Assembly: GCA_965153455.1 (NCBI GenBank)
Contig: OZ234493.1
Span: 15,428,213-15,492,212, forward strand
DNA length: 64,000 bases
Source: Sphagnum compactum
Taxonomy: Eukaryota; Bryophyta; Sphagnopsida; Sphagnales
Direction: 5' to 3'
The first letter of the stretch is position 1, and the number at the start of each line of letters is the position of its first letter. The position numbers and the translations under genes are program-made. Positions 1 to 10,900 of this stretch are shown one piece after another. Below the pieces are notes generated by a model. The model made no database searches, was not told the origin of the DNA, and saw nothing but the letters and a program-made list of their open reading frames with translations.

Positions 1-510
1 TGCATACTGGCAGCATTTAAACATTGCATGTCGCAACAACTCCCTATAAATGGTGTTGTCAACCCTAATAGTTGGCAAGAAATAATAGAAGTTAGGGTAG
101 TGGTCATAGTATTTCGATTATTGCCTTCATCTTTTACATATGCCATGATCTTAACATTCAATCCATATGATGTTAACACTTCATTCACTTGTATGGCCAT
201 GGCAGCCCTAGAGGTTTTTGCTGTCTCAAACAAGCCAATTGTTACATGACCAAGCTCCCAATTGTGGTTCAAAAAATGAACAATCAAAATAAAAGTGTCC
301 ACTCCTCCTCTTGACATCCACAAATCAAAACTCACTGTACAAATGTCACAAGCTTCAAGAGCTTCAGAAATGAATTTCTTGTTGGTCTTTTTAGCTAACA
401 GGTCGCCAATATGTCATTCATTAATTGATGCCTTGATGGAAAAAAAACACGAGGATCATGCTTCAAAATTAACCTTATAAGGAATGGTGCCTCAACAAAA
501 GACACCAATT
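1..510 (-). mobile_element. hAT-like transposase relic (runs off left edge)
   Basis: Read on the minus strand, an open frame runs from about 413 to 1 and leaves the window. It contains, in order, a stretch with FDLWMSRGGVDTF, then HVTIGLFE and YVKDEG. These are the hallmarks of the central region of plant hAT-superfamily transposases, where the DxWxS and KDEGxN segments belong to the RNase H-like fold. An in-frame TGA at 414-416 interrupts it. Recognisable upstream sequence (HDPRVFFPSR, about 430-470) continues in another frame, so at least one frameshift is present. The 918-1160 minus-strand frame may be its N-terminal part, but I recognise no motif there. The copy is a decayed autonomous element, not a host gene. 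Family assignment is from remembered motifs. Confidence 0.6.
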
Positions 511-1170
511 CCTAACAATGAACATGACCAAATCCTCTTCAAATTGAATTTGATGGGGATCATTCTTACTATAAGTATTTCCAAAGAAAGATGTAACGCT
601 GGATGGGGTGGGGCCAGACCTTTTTTTTGTTGATCTTCTATTTCCCAACCCAACAGCCTTCTCCCGTTCAATCCATCAAGTCCAAAATTTTTACTGACTT
701 GTTTCCAAATGTTTTCGGAGTGCTGAAATTCCGTTGGCAGACTTATAGCTGATGATGCCACCCTTTCTAAATCCTACATGTGCAACAATTCAGGGTAATA
801 CAAAACACATATCAATTGCTCAAGTTTAGGGCGACTTGAATTTACTTCTAAAAGGGTGACTAAAACATTATTTATTGCATACAAATCCCATGTTGTGGCA
901 TTACAACTCTTTGGTTTCTAGAAGTTTCTTTGTTTTGCCAATAGTGACCACAATGCTTTATCTATTATAACTAAGGTGGACAAATTTGCATTTGCAGTAA
1001 TATTAAGACTACGAGCATAACCGATAGAAGTTGATGTAGAGGCAAAACCACAAAAATTCGGGTCATTCAGGTCATCTAGGATGCCACCAAACTGTTGCTC
1101 AAGAATAAGGTCAACCAAGGCGTGAATTTGGGGGAGTGTTTCACTATGAAAATCTTCCATTTCCTATAAA
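511..1170 (-). other. Possible N-terminal remainder of the hAT relic
   Basis: Two short minus-strand open frames (492-761 and 918-1160) lie in the direction and position expected for the N-terminal part of the transposase at the left edge. Neither carries a motif I recognise, such as a BED zinc finger. This is probably degenerate transposon sequence. No host gene is visible. Confidence 0.3.
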
Positions 1171-1339
1171 CATAACGAGGAAACAAAAACCATCAAGAAA
1201 ATGAACAAATAAAGACATGCAAATGAAAACAAAAAATAAACAGAAGCAAAAAAACATATCTAAATGTAGCAACGCACTTGAAGATGGAGATGCACTGCAA
1301 AGTAGAGTGTGAAGCACAAACACCAAAACGAAAAATATT

Positions 1340-1830
1340 GCAACATAACACTTTGCAAAAAACGAAGCATGAACATGAAAGTGCGATTACTTCAACAAAA
1401 TGAGAAGAACTTCAACAGAGCGAAAAGTGCTTCAACAAAGCGAGAACACTAGAGTGAAAAATACTTCAACAAAACGAAAACACCAAACGAAAAATAGTTC
1501 AATAAAACGAAAACACTAGAACGAAAAGTGTTTCAACAAAACAAAAACACCAAAATGAGAAGTTTCTCAACAAAGCACAAAATGCAAAAAGTAGATTGCA
1601 AAGAACAAAACACTTCAACAAAGCACTTCAACAAAGTGCAAGAAGAATGCAAAAAACAACTGCAAAGCAGCAAAATGCGAAGCAACCTGCAAAACATGAA
1701 CAAAACAATAAACACAAACAACAAAGTGCAAACACAAAAGTACAAACGAGAGAACAAAAATCGCTAAGCACAAATAACATAATCCAAACACAAACCAGAG
1801 AATTCTCACTTGAACGCAATGGAGATGGAG
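1340..1830. repeat. Degenerate A-rich repeat built on CTTCAACAAA
   Basis: The block CTTCAACAAA followed by an A-rich spacer with GCGAAAA or ACGAAAACAC recurs many times at irregular 20-40 bp spacing. Strand composition is strongly skewed (A and C on the plus strand, very little T). The open frames in both directions here, including one of 151 codons, come from this biased composition and are not genes. Confidence 0.6.
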
Positions 1831-2000
1831 ATGAACACCCAAACACAAGCTGAATGTGATGGAAATGAAGACAAGAGCACATTGCAATGGAAACGAATTG
1901 CAAATCAGCACAAACACCAAAGTGTGAAGAAACCTTGATGGAAATAACAACATAAAAAAAACAAAAAAAACCCTAAGGCCTTGATTCCTTAACTTGATGA

Positions 2001-2140
2001 AGATCGAAGCGTAATCACAACCTACAATAGAGATGAAGAATAGAAACCAAAGCGTAAATACAACCTGCAATAGAGATGAAGAATAAAAACCAAAGCGTAA
2101 TTACAAGCTGCAATGGAGATGAAGAATAGAAACCAAAGCG
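2001..2140. repeat. 43-bp tandem repeat, three copies plus a partial
   Basis: A 43-bp unit beginning CCTACAATAGAGATGAAG starts at 2021 and is repeated at 2064 and 2107 with a few substitutions. A truncated copy (GAAGCGTAATCACAA) precedes it. This is a small minisatellite inside the A-rich low-complexity tract. Confidence 0.75.
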
Positions 2141-2280
2141 CGAGGTGATGACGATGAAAACAAAATGTGAGGAGGCAAAAAGCTTCGTATAGACAATGAT
2201 GCAACTCAACAGTGAAACCTAAAGCGCAAGCGCAAAAAGCTTGGAGACAATGACACAAAAAAAAGACAAGAAAACAAAAT

Positions 2281-2620
2281 CCTTAAATCCCTAAACTAGA
2301 ACTAGAACTAGAACTGGACTTTTGATAAATGTTGGCTCGGGTTCTGGTTCTAAACCTAAACCTTGACCAACCAAACCGGGTCCAATTATCACCGTTTAAA
2401 AAAAATCCTAGGTTAGGTTCTTAGGTAGGTTCCCATGCAACCTAGAACCAAGGTTAGGTTCTCATGTCGGTTCTTGCACCTCATGGTTCCTCGGTTCCGA
2501 TTATTGTTAGCTTTGAACACTTTGAATCCGTTCCAATTCAGGTATTAAGAACTGGAACCGACGGTTCTAACCCGCCAAAGCGGTTAACCACCTAACACTG
2601 GTTTAAACCCTGGTTCACCC
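2281..2620. repeat. GGTTCTA / TAGAACC-rich tract
   Basis: Short motifs of the type GGTTC, TAGAAC and AACCGG recur in both orientations, including three copies of CTAGAA in a row near 2297. Such short inverted motifs are typical of subterminal regions of hAT elements, and a hAT relic lies just to the left, so this may be the other end of that element. I could not define terminal inverted repeats or a target-site duplication. Confidence 0.45.
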
Positions 2621-4290
2621 AAGGCTGATCAAAGAGTGGGGGGCACTAAGTCTAGGCAAAAAATGGGTGATGAATGCTACAAGGAAAGAAAATTTATTAT
2701 TGTGGGTACATCCAAAGCTTATTTTTATTTTATTTTTTGTAACTCTGATTGGCCCTTCACAAAAAAATTTAAATTTTTTCATGCTCCTCAAATAAAAGCT
2801 TGTACTATCAACATAGTAATGTGGGAATAAGTCTTCTTGAGCTCAGGTATATACAATACAAGCCTACACTTTTGCGCAAAGGACATGGGAGAACCCATAG
2901 TGCTAGTGAGGAATATTTTGAGTGCACATTTTTAGGTGCGCGTTGTCCACCTCATTGTTTGAGTTGAATAATTTAATAATTGATTTTCTTGAATTGTTGG
3001 AAATAGCTGATTTTTTAACATTTGTGATAATCCATAACTTTGAGAACCCACTAAAAAAAAGTTGAATCAAAAGCTTGATACCTTGGTCAGTTCTCACAAA
3101 ATCAAATGTTTTAAGAAAGAACCAAACTAGTTCTTAGAACTCTATGAGAAAACTTGAACCATCCAACAACACTAGTGCAATGCACTTGTAATTACGGGAT
3201 TGTTCAAACTTAGAAGTTTCTAATCTTTTAATTAAAAAATGAAATTGGGATGCGTCTCACAATTAATTAATAGAACTAATAATATAGGTGCTTGACAAGT
3301 TGTGCTTCCAATCAATATTGACTCGATAATAAATCAAGTGTTCCACTTTCTACAATGGAACCCCATATTCACTAGTTGGGGATGCCTCACAAGTCCAACT
3401 CTTTTTTTTTCACAATGAGCCAATTTGATTGGCCCATCACCAAAAAAAAGTTGCAACCATGGAGGCTCCCCAAAATAGAAGATTCTATGGAAAGATGGAG
3501 CGCCTCTCCCTTTGGCCGACCTATATAGGTGAGAAGGGGAGGACTTTGGGCAAAACATATGGGATTAAAGCAAAGGTGCTAGCTATTGGGAACACCCTTG
3601 GGGAACACATTGGGAAACCATTGGCAACTTGAAGGGAACAAGTTAGGAACAAAGAAAAAACAAAAAAATCCCCCCCCACCCCCCAAAAAACTTAAATGAA
3701 AAAAAATCAAGACACTTTGAGTCCATGCTGAGCCTTCCCATTGGCTGCATGAAATTTCTATTTTCCAAAACTGTTCATCACCATTTTTGGCCTGGGCTAA
3801 TACCCCCATTATAAACTAAACTGGGGGTACTTATTTATTTATTGAAATGTACACTATTTTCATAACCATAAAACACTAGAAAACAACATGAATTGAAATG
3901 CCCTTCACTCACCACATGCAATTAAAGCATTGTCGAATATATTTGCCAAGTATTGACTCAATTCAAAGGGGGTATTAAAAAGAAATTTTGCACCTTTCTT
4001 TGTGGTTATGGACCATGCATTTGCACATCCAATTTATATTAAAGGCAAAGCTTGAGAGCCCAGCAATTGAAAGGAGAAAAAGAAGAAGAAATTAAAACCC
4101 ATACAACAAAGTTAAAGACCATATTTATACTTAAAAATCATTGACGTATACAAAACTTCAAAGTTGCATTTGAGGAAAAACTCGGTTTTGGTCAAGGATT
4201 TTCTTGTCTTTGAATTCTGAATAATACCATGTAAACCTTAAAATTTGATTAACCTTAATTTTTTCTAGGAATTCCAAACATTGTTACACA
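2621..4290. other. Intergenic DNA, no gene seen
   Basis: The sequence is AT-rich and moderately complex with only short spurious open frames. It contains a run of C broken by A at 3670-3690. I see no recognisable coding domain, RNA gene or repeat family. Confidence 0.5.
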
Positions 4291-6450
4291 TGGGTTGACA
4301 ATGAAATGTAGTGTGGGATCATGCAAATACGGTAGGGAACTACCATGGTGTAGGCACCAACGATGGAAATGTAATATTGCAACAAAGAACATATAAGTGT
4401 AGCATCTAGAATCAAAGCACATTTGGGGAATTTGAGAGGTCATGACATTGTAAGGTGTCTTAATATCCTTCATAACATTATTACAAGAATGGTTCTTGAA
4501 ATTCGATTAGTTGAGATGTGGGGGAGCTTTGGACAACTATTCAACAAAGTTCAAATTTTCAATCAAAGTTGTCTTTGTGTCCTACATCAAGGCCACCCCC
4601 TTCACAAACACAAAATAGTCATTACATTGTGTATAGTTATGAAATACCAAGTTGCCATGGACATTTGTGAGTGTTTTTTACAAATGCAACATCCTCATTC
4701 ATGTTGTAAATACCCCAACTTTCAAAACAATCATTCGATTAGTGGCCAAAGTTGGGATAAATGATTTTCATAACCAAACTTAAAGGCTTTGAGGACTAAT
4801 CTTTTGAAAGAAGAGGTGCAAAACATTGTGAATGATTTGGAACCTTCTAATTAGTCTTGGTGAAAGTATGGATGCAACATCATTTTTGATGGGTGGAACA
4901 ATTTCAAAAATAGGCCAATTATCAATATTCTTGTTCCATCTTCTAAAGGCATAATGTTTTTGGATGTAATAGATGCATCTATGTTTGTTGGTCAACCTAT
5001 GACAATCGAGTACATGTTTTAACATATCATGAATGCCATTGAAATATTGAGAGTAGGTATTATTTGTCCAAGTCATCACAAATAATGCCTCAAATTGTCA
5101 TGCCATGGGATAATTGATCATCACTAGGTATTATTATTCAATTTCATGGATTCCATGGGCTACCTATTGCTTGGATCTATTGATTAATGATATTACTAGA
5201 TTGCCTTGGGTGAAGGATGTGGTGACCAAGGGCAAAAAAAATTGTGAAATTTGTGATACAAAACAAAGGTTCTTTTTATTTACAATCATTTAAGGATTTG
5301 GAGATCTTGAAGTTTTCTAAAATTAGATATGCATATATGTTTTTAGAGACATTTGGAGAGACATTTGAAATTTTAACCTACTTTGGAACAAATAATAATT
5401 TGTGATGTTTGGCAAGATTTTAGGACTTTGGGGGAATCTCATTTTGGTTGATCAATTTTTGGTTGATTTAAAAAATATATTGAAAAAATTGCAACCTATC
5501 TACATTGTTTTATGCTTTACTAACCAAAAAAAAATTCACAATTGAACTTTTTTATGAATACATGTGTTACAAGTGGGATGAATTATTGTTAGCATTAATA
5601 TATTGTTTGCATATTAGTTATTCCTAATTGAAGATCAGTGGTCAACATGATGAGACTGGTTCCATTGGACTATCCCCTAAGGGAGGCATTCTTTGTATAT
5701 TTTGGGGAGCACTTGAGATAAAAAAATTATTTTTAAATATGCTATGAAATAATGAAAAATTTTAAGTATATTTTAGAATATAGTAGAGATATTTTCAGTA
5801 TATTCTCATCATGAATCATAAAAATTCTATCTACATTTTAAAAAATTATATTTAAAAAAAGTTGCACCCTATACTTTTTTTGCATTTCATTTGAAATAAA
5901 ATGAAAATGAATTCCCCAAGGCCTATCCACATAGTTGCCCACATTTTATATCCTTTGTGATGGCTAGAACTAGTTAACATTCCTCCAAAATTGCAGGTAG
6001 GGTAGACATCATACCTAAATATTGTTTGCCTTACCTTGGTGATCAAAATGCATTGTACAATGAACTTTTGAAGTTTTTGCACAAAGAGGGACCTTTTTCA
6101 TGAAAATGTGCTTTGTTATGTGAGCCTTTGTTAGGCCCTTATCATGGTGGGAAAATTTGGAGAGACATGTCCCCAAATGCAAACTCTTGCATTGAGGATT
6201 TTGTTTTAGGATTGTAACTCTTGAACATGTGAGTGAGAGGGGAGTTGCTTTGATCTTGTGCAAAAACAAATTTGAATGGATCAGGTTTTTTGCAAATGAA
6301 GAAACTCATGTTTGTCCAAGTGAGCTTGCGAATGATGGAATCAATGGCAATATGTGAAGCCTTGAAAACGGTGAACGAATTACATTAATATTACCAAAGT
6401 TCCCACATTTCCCACATTGAAGAAAATGAAAACCATTATGTAGTTCTTCA
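4290..6450 (+). mobile_element. DUF659-type hAT transposase relic
   Basis: Plus-strand translation with several frameshifts gives a recognisable hAT series. A BED-like zinc finger remnant comes first (about 4340-4480, with ASRIKAHLGNLRGHDI). A DUF659 segment follows (about 4850-5060, with GCNIIFDGWNNFKNRPI and GIMFLDVIDAS). The middle transposase segment comes next (about 5190-5340, with ITRLPWVKDV and FSKIRYAYMF). A weak match to the C-terminal dimerisation region lies near 6140-6290 (LSWWENLERHVPK). Multiple stops and frame changes make it dead. Its motifs differ from the relic at the left edge, so two hAT lineages are represented. Element ends were not found. Confidence 0.65.
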
Positions 6451-6825
6451 TGAGGAAAATGCACCTAAACCCCCACCAAAATGGTGACATGTTCATAGGA
6501 TAGTGTCGTAGGTGGAATTGACGACTCTTTTTTTAGTGCCTCATTAGAAAATACAAGAGACAATGCCATAAGAGGCATTAATTCAAGTGAGGATGGATTA
6601 GAGACTCAAAAGAATAATTTTCAGACTCGAGTAGAAGCTCAAGAAGAACAAGAATATGAGAAAAATAGTTTGGTGTGTTTGACCATGCTTTAGAAGTTTA
6701 CATGCCTTGTTTCAACAATCTCAACATTGATCGTGTATGTGATTCCATTTCAATTTCAAAATTTTCTTGCATAGTGTATTGACATTTTTTCCGCAACAAT
6801 GAAAATTAGTGTTTGTTTGACGCAC

Positions 6826-7085
6826 TACTACTAGGAAAGAAGTTGGTTGAGGAGGTCTAGTTTGTGACTAAAAGAATGGATTGTTTTGACAAGAACATTG
6901 CAATATGGAAGTTGGAACTAAAGTGCTACTACAATTATTGGTATGCATCAACATATCTGACATGTTGCTACTAGGAAAGAAGTTGGTCAAGGGGGGTTTG
7001 GTTTGTGACTAGAAGCTTGGACGTCTATGGATGACAAGAGCACTACAATCTAGAAGTTGGAACTAGTGCGCTACAATTACTAGGA
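6826..7085. repeat. Two imperfect direct repeats about 140-145 bp apart
   Basis: The segment starting near 6828 (CTACTAGGAAAGAAGTTGG, then TTTGTGACTA, then AAGTTGGAACTA) recurs from 6968 with substitutions and small indels. It looks like a local duplication of non-coding DNA 3' of the hAT relic. Confidence 0.7.
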
Positions 7086-7301
7086 TCATGACTCAGTCTG
7101 GTGGAAGAGAATTAGGAGTTGTGTTTTGGCATATCCTGGTTTTTATTACTTGCCAAATTTTTTCCTTTCTAGAGAATGCTTTAAAACGGTTTAAAACTTT
7201 TTTTGAACTTTGTTACAAAACACTGCGTGATAGGAAGGCAACAACATAAAAGGCTGTTGGGCATGTGGTGAAACTCTGCATACTGGGAATAACTCTATAT
7301 G

Positions 7302-7323
7302 GTGTGTGTGTGTGTGTGTGTGT
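7302..7323. repeat. (GT)n microsatellite
   Basis: An uninterrupted run of GT dinucleotides, about eleven units. Confidence 0.95.
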
Positions 7324-8431
7324 TACCATCCCTTCAGTTTCATAGAACTTGGAAATTTAAAGGTCAAACTTTTGCTGTATCTTATGATTTCATTTTACGT
7401 GGCATTTTTCTGTATCCTTTATGTACCTTGTGCATTTTACAAGATGTTGAGATGTAGTCTTTGGCTACGAGTGCATGCTTGCACAATGTCAACATTTGGA
7501 GGTCCCTGTACCATAGTTAATGTGGATTTGTGAACATTCTCACTCTCACAAGGTTCTCTTGATTCTTTTTCTTTCTTGTGATGTGTTGGACACAGTGACT
7601 GAGTTCATGGGGCATCTTGGAGGAGCAATATACTCCACTTTACCACTGGGAATAAAGTTGCAAATCTGAATTCTACCCAAGTGGTTGCTTCCATGGTCTT
7701 AGCAATTAAGCATATGGAGTGGACATTCAGCATATATGCTGGTGTGGGGTTTTGCAGGTGAGTTTTGAGGTGTAGTCCTTTGACTTTTGTCTTTCTCCTC
7801 AATGCCTGCAGTAGAAGTCTGATGCACTTTGTTTTACAATTTCTTTAGGTGTTGTAATTGAGGCGTCCCCATGGTTGGTTGCTGCTTGCCATGGCAGAGA
7901 ATAGCATTTGGTTTCCTGTTAGTAGCACTCTGTGAAATATGGGCACCAAGAGGTCCTTCTCACAACATACCAGATGGAACACTAGGAATGTGTAAAGTCT
8001 ACTATGTTCACTAGTGGGAGCTCTTCTCACTCTGCATGAATTGCACTTGCTTTTTTGTATGGTCTACCTACCTATTGCTTGAAAGTTTCTTACTTTGACC
8101 ACCTAATTTGTTGAGGACCAAAGGAAATGGGAACTGTCTCCATTTCTTCAGTAAGAAATATAATCTTCCTAGTCAGAGATTCAATCAATCCTGGTGCTCG
8201 TGGTAGAGGGGCTTGATTTGTCAGGGTGGTGACAACAGCTGGCTCTTCTCAGTATGGCATGTATCCAGCAATGATTGGCCTACAGAATGAGAATTGTATG
8301 TAGAATTCAGAATGCCCTCTCAGTAGGAGGATCATACTCTCATATCTTATACCCCATATGATGGGTCCAACGATACCCATGTTGGTATCTGGTTGGTATC
8401 TGGTATGCCTAAATAAACATTTTGAATATCA

Positions 8432-8609
8432 TAGTATCTTGGTGGCTTCAGCACAAATTAAATTATTTCTAGAAATGCTGAAATTTTCAAAAATAAAAAT
8501 AAAATCAAACAAAAGAATTTTCAAAGGAAAACGAAGAATTGTTGGAATAGTGAATTTTCAAAATTAATTAATTGTTCAACAGACATGTGCTGAAGCTGTG
8601 CCTGTACTA
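8432..8609. mobile_element. MITE, copy A (178 bp, imperfect 27-bp TIRs)
   Basis: The left end (TAGTATCTTGG, then GGCTTCAGCACA) is an imperfect inverted match to the right end, whose reverse complement reads TAGTACAGG, then GCTTCAGCACA. The interior is AT-rich and non-coding. A second, diverged copy lies at 54400-54596, where the TIRs again match each other (TAGTACC outermost). Two copies with the same ends and no coding capacity fit a non-autonomous DNA transposon. The outermost TA may be a target-site duplication, but this is not certain. Confidence 0.65.
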
Positions 8610-9230
8610 AGGTATATAGTTTGATACTAGTCCCTTTTTATAAGGGGTGTTTTGCAATATCAATAGAGAACTTTCCTTTTCAAAAACTAATGGCGTGGTA
8701 TATTTCTTGATGGTATGCGCCCTGTAGCTTAATTAATTTTTGTTTTCCCCATCACAGTTGCTCAGGTGCAGAGTGTCATTCCCAACCATTTGGCTCTTTG
8801 TCTTGCTCCTAATGGTAGTGGTCACTCTTATATATGAAGACAGCTCTCTAGGTAAGTATCATTAGATTTTAGTCTGTGGATCCATCATGCTGCAAGTGGA
8901 AAAAATGCTTTCAAGATGGATGAGTTGCTATTGGTGTAGACCTTGATCTTCGTGATGAATCCCTTGCAGGGTGGTGGCTCTTGTTTGTCTATAGGATTTG
9001 GGGTGTGTCATATTGGAGCCTAAACCTTAAAGTTGAGTATATTGCAGCTGAAGCAAATGTGGATATCACATTCATGAATGTCCCACTTCTTGAACACAGT
9101 AGTACAACGCAGATCTGCCACACCTGTGCAATGGCTTTTGCCAACCTGAACATATTGAACAAAAATGATGAATTATCACAAACATTTGTTTCAAAAAATT
9201 GTTCCAAACATTATCATGAATAGGTTTTAC

Positions 9231-10900
9231 AACTATAAGTGGATAAGTGACTAAAAATAGCATAAATGACGGGTTTGAATTCATTACAAATGACATAAAC
9301 GATTAGTATAGTCAATAAAGACCAATCATAAATTGGCATTATGGCGTAGTGTTGATAATAGAATCAATGCAAAAATGATGCATCACATTTTTTATGACAA
9401 TTGAAATGTATGAGTAATAATGAATGGGATCATACAATGATATATGGTTCATTATTCTTTCACAAAAGAAGTTGTGCACTTGCAAAATTTTGCATGCATC
9501 TCCAAGGTACATTTTGAAAAAAAAGAATATGGTGCAAACAAATGAGGAGTCTACATGTTGGTGTCACATAAATGGGTCAAACAAATTTCCATGGAAGGTG
9601 CCATTGTTACCAACATAATGTAGCATATTTTTTTTTAATGGCCTTCTTTATGGTAGTTTAGGAGTTGCAAATGTATATGCATCCAATGAATCCAAAGAAA
9701 AGTGCAAACTATAGGAAGATATGTTTTTTAATTTCCCTATAAATTGTAGGTGGATAGTTTTACGAAACTTTAATGGAAAACACTTTGAGAAATCATGTCC
9801 ATTGGACCCATATAACCTATAATTAGAGCTCCAAAACAATTAATATACAATTACATTACAATTAGGACATGGAAATATGGGCAATTAATAAATAACATGT
9901 CACATTAGAAAATCAACGAGTTGTACTTTAGTTGCAAATGGGACATCTATATGGTGTAATGTATGCATCATACATATGGATGTAATCAATCATGTTTGAC
10001 TTTTTAGCAAGTTGTATTTTAATTGCATGCAACAACTACAGTACAACTAATGTAAATATAACACCTAATCAGCAACTACATTGCAACTAGTGTACAACGT
10101 TGACACATATGATCATGTCATATGTACACATTTCCCTTGCCCACTAGATATGTCACTGGTAACTAGTTGTCAACTATGATTCCCATTGATACAACTAGTT
10201 GTGTACTATGTTGCAATTGTAACAATATCAATTTTTCATTATTTTGTGATTGTTCTTCAACTATTAATAATTAATAATTTTTAAAAATCATATTTAATCC
10301 TCAATGTTTAATAATGAATTTTTTTTCAATAATTTATTCACTATTACATATTAATTAATATTTAAGAGTTAATTTAAATCAATTAATCTAATTCAAAAAA
10401 TTAGTTTGTTAATGACTCAAATAATTTATTTTAAATAATTGAATAATTAAATAATTTTCTAAATTAAATTGATTCATAAATATTAAGCTCAAATAATTAA
10501 TCATCTACTCCAAAATTCAAGTATAAATTATTTAAAATATTAAATAATAAATTATAATGGATGATGAAGATCAATATTTCAAAAGAGAAAAATTCATCCA
10601 AAATTCCTATAGTGTCACATGTTAGATTTTGATCGATTGATGAAAAATGACGTCAACATGACATTACCATGGTAATTGCAAACTAGTCACATTAGAGTTA
10701 CACAATAGTTATTCCTACAGAGTTGTAATTAAGTTTCATATGTATATGATTTCACATGTATAGTGAGTTGCATTCGTTGCAACTCATGCAACTTGTCCAA
10801 TAGCACTCCCATAGAAAATATGTTGAATTGCAATGAGTTGCAAATGGTCATTGCAATTCAAAAACCCAATTGCAAAGCTAGTTATCAATCACCTCATTTT
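9231..10900. other. AT-rich intergenic DNA
   Basis: No gene is visible. From about 9,900 to 10,200 and again from 10,650 to 10,900, short CAACTA and TTGCAA-type motifs recur irregularly. Positions 10,240-10,560 are extremely AT-rich, with many AATAATTAATT-like runs. Short open frames on both strands have no recognisable domain. Confidence 0.5.

Larger units (their letters stand above)
7086..9230. other. Unexplained less AT-rich block, no gene identified
   Basis: This stretch reads less AT-rich and more complex than its surroundings, and resembles the introns and UTRs of the expressed genes further right. It has several pyrimidine tracts followed by AG and several GTGAG-like sites, so it could be a decayed multi-exon gene. 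I could not join any exons into a recognisable protein. It contains a GT microsatellite at 7302 and a MITE at 8432. Confidence 0.35.

Noticed and set aside
1528-2258. Several overlapping open frames on both strands (up to 151 codons)
   Set aside because: They come from strand-biased low-complexity A/C-rich DNA. The translations are Lys/Gln/Asn- or Phe/Leu/Cys-rich with no domain.
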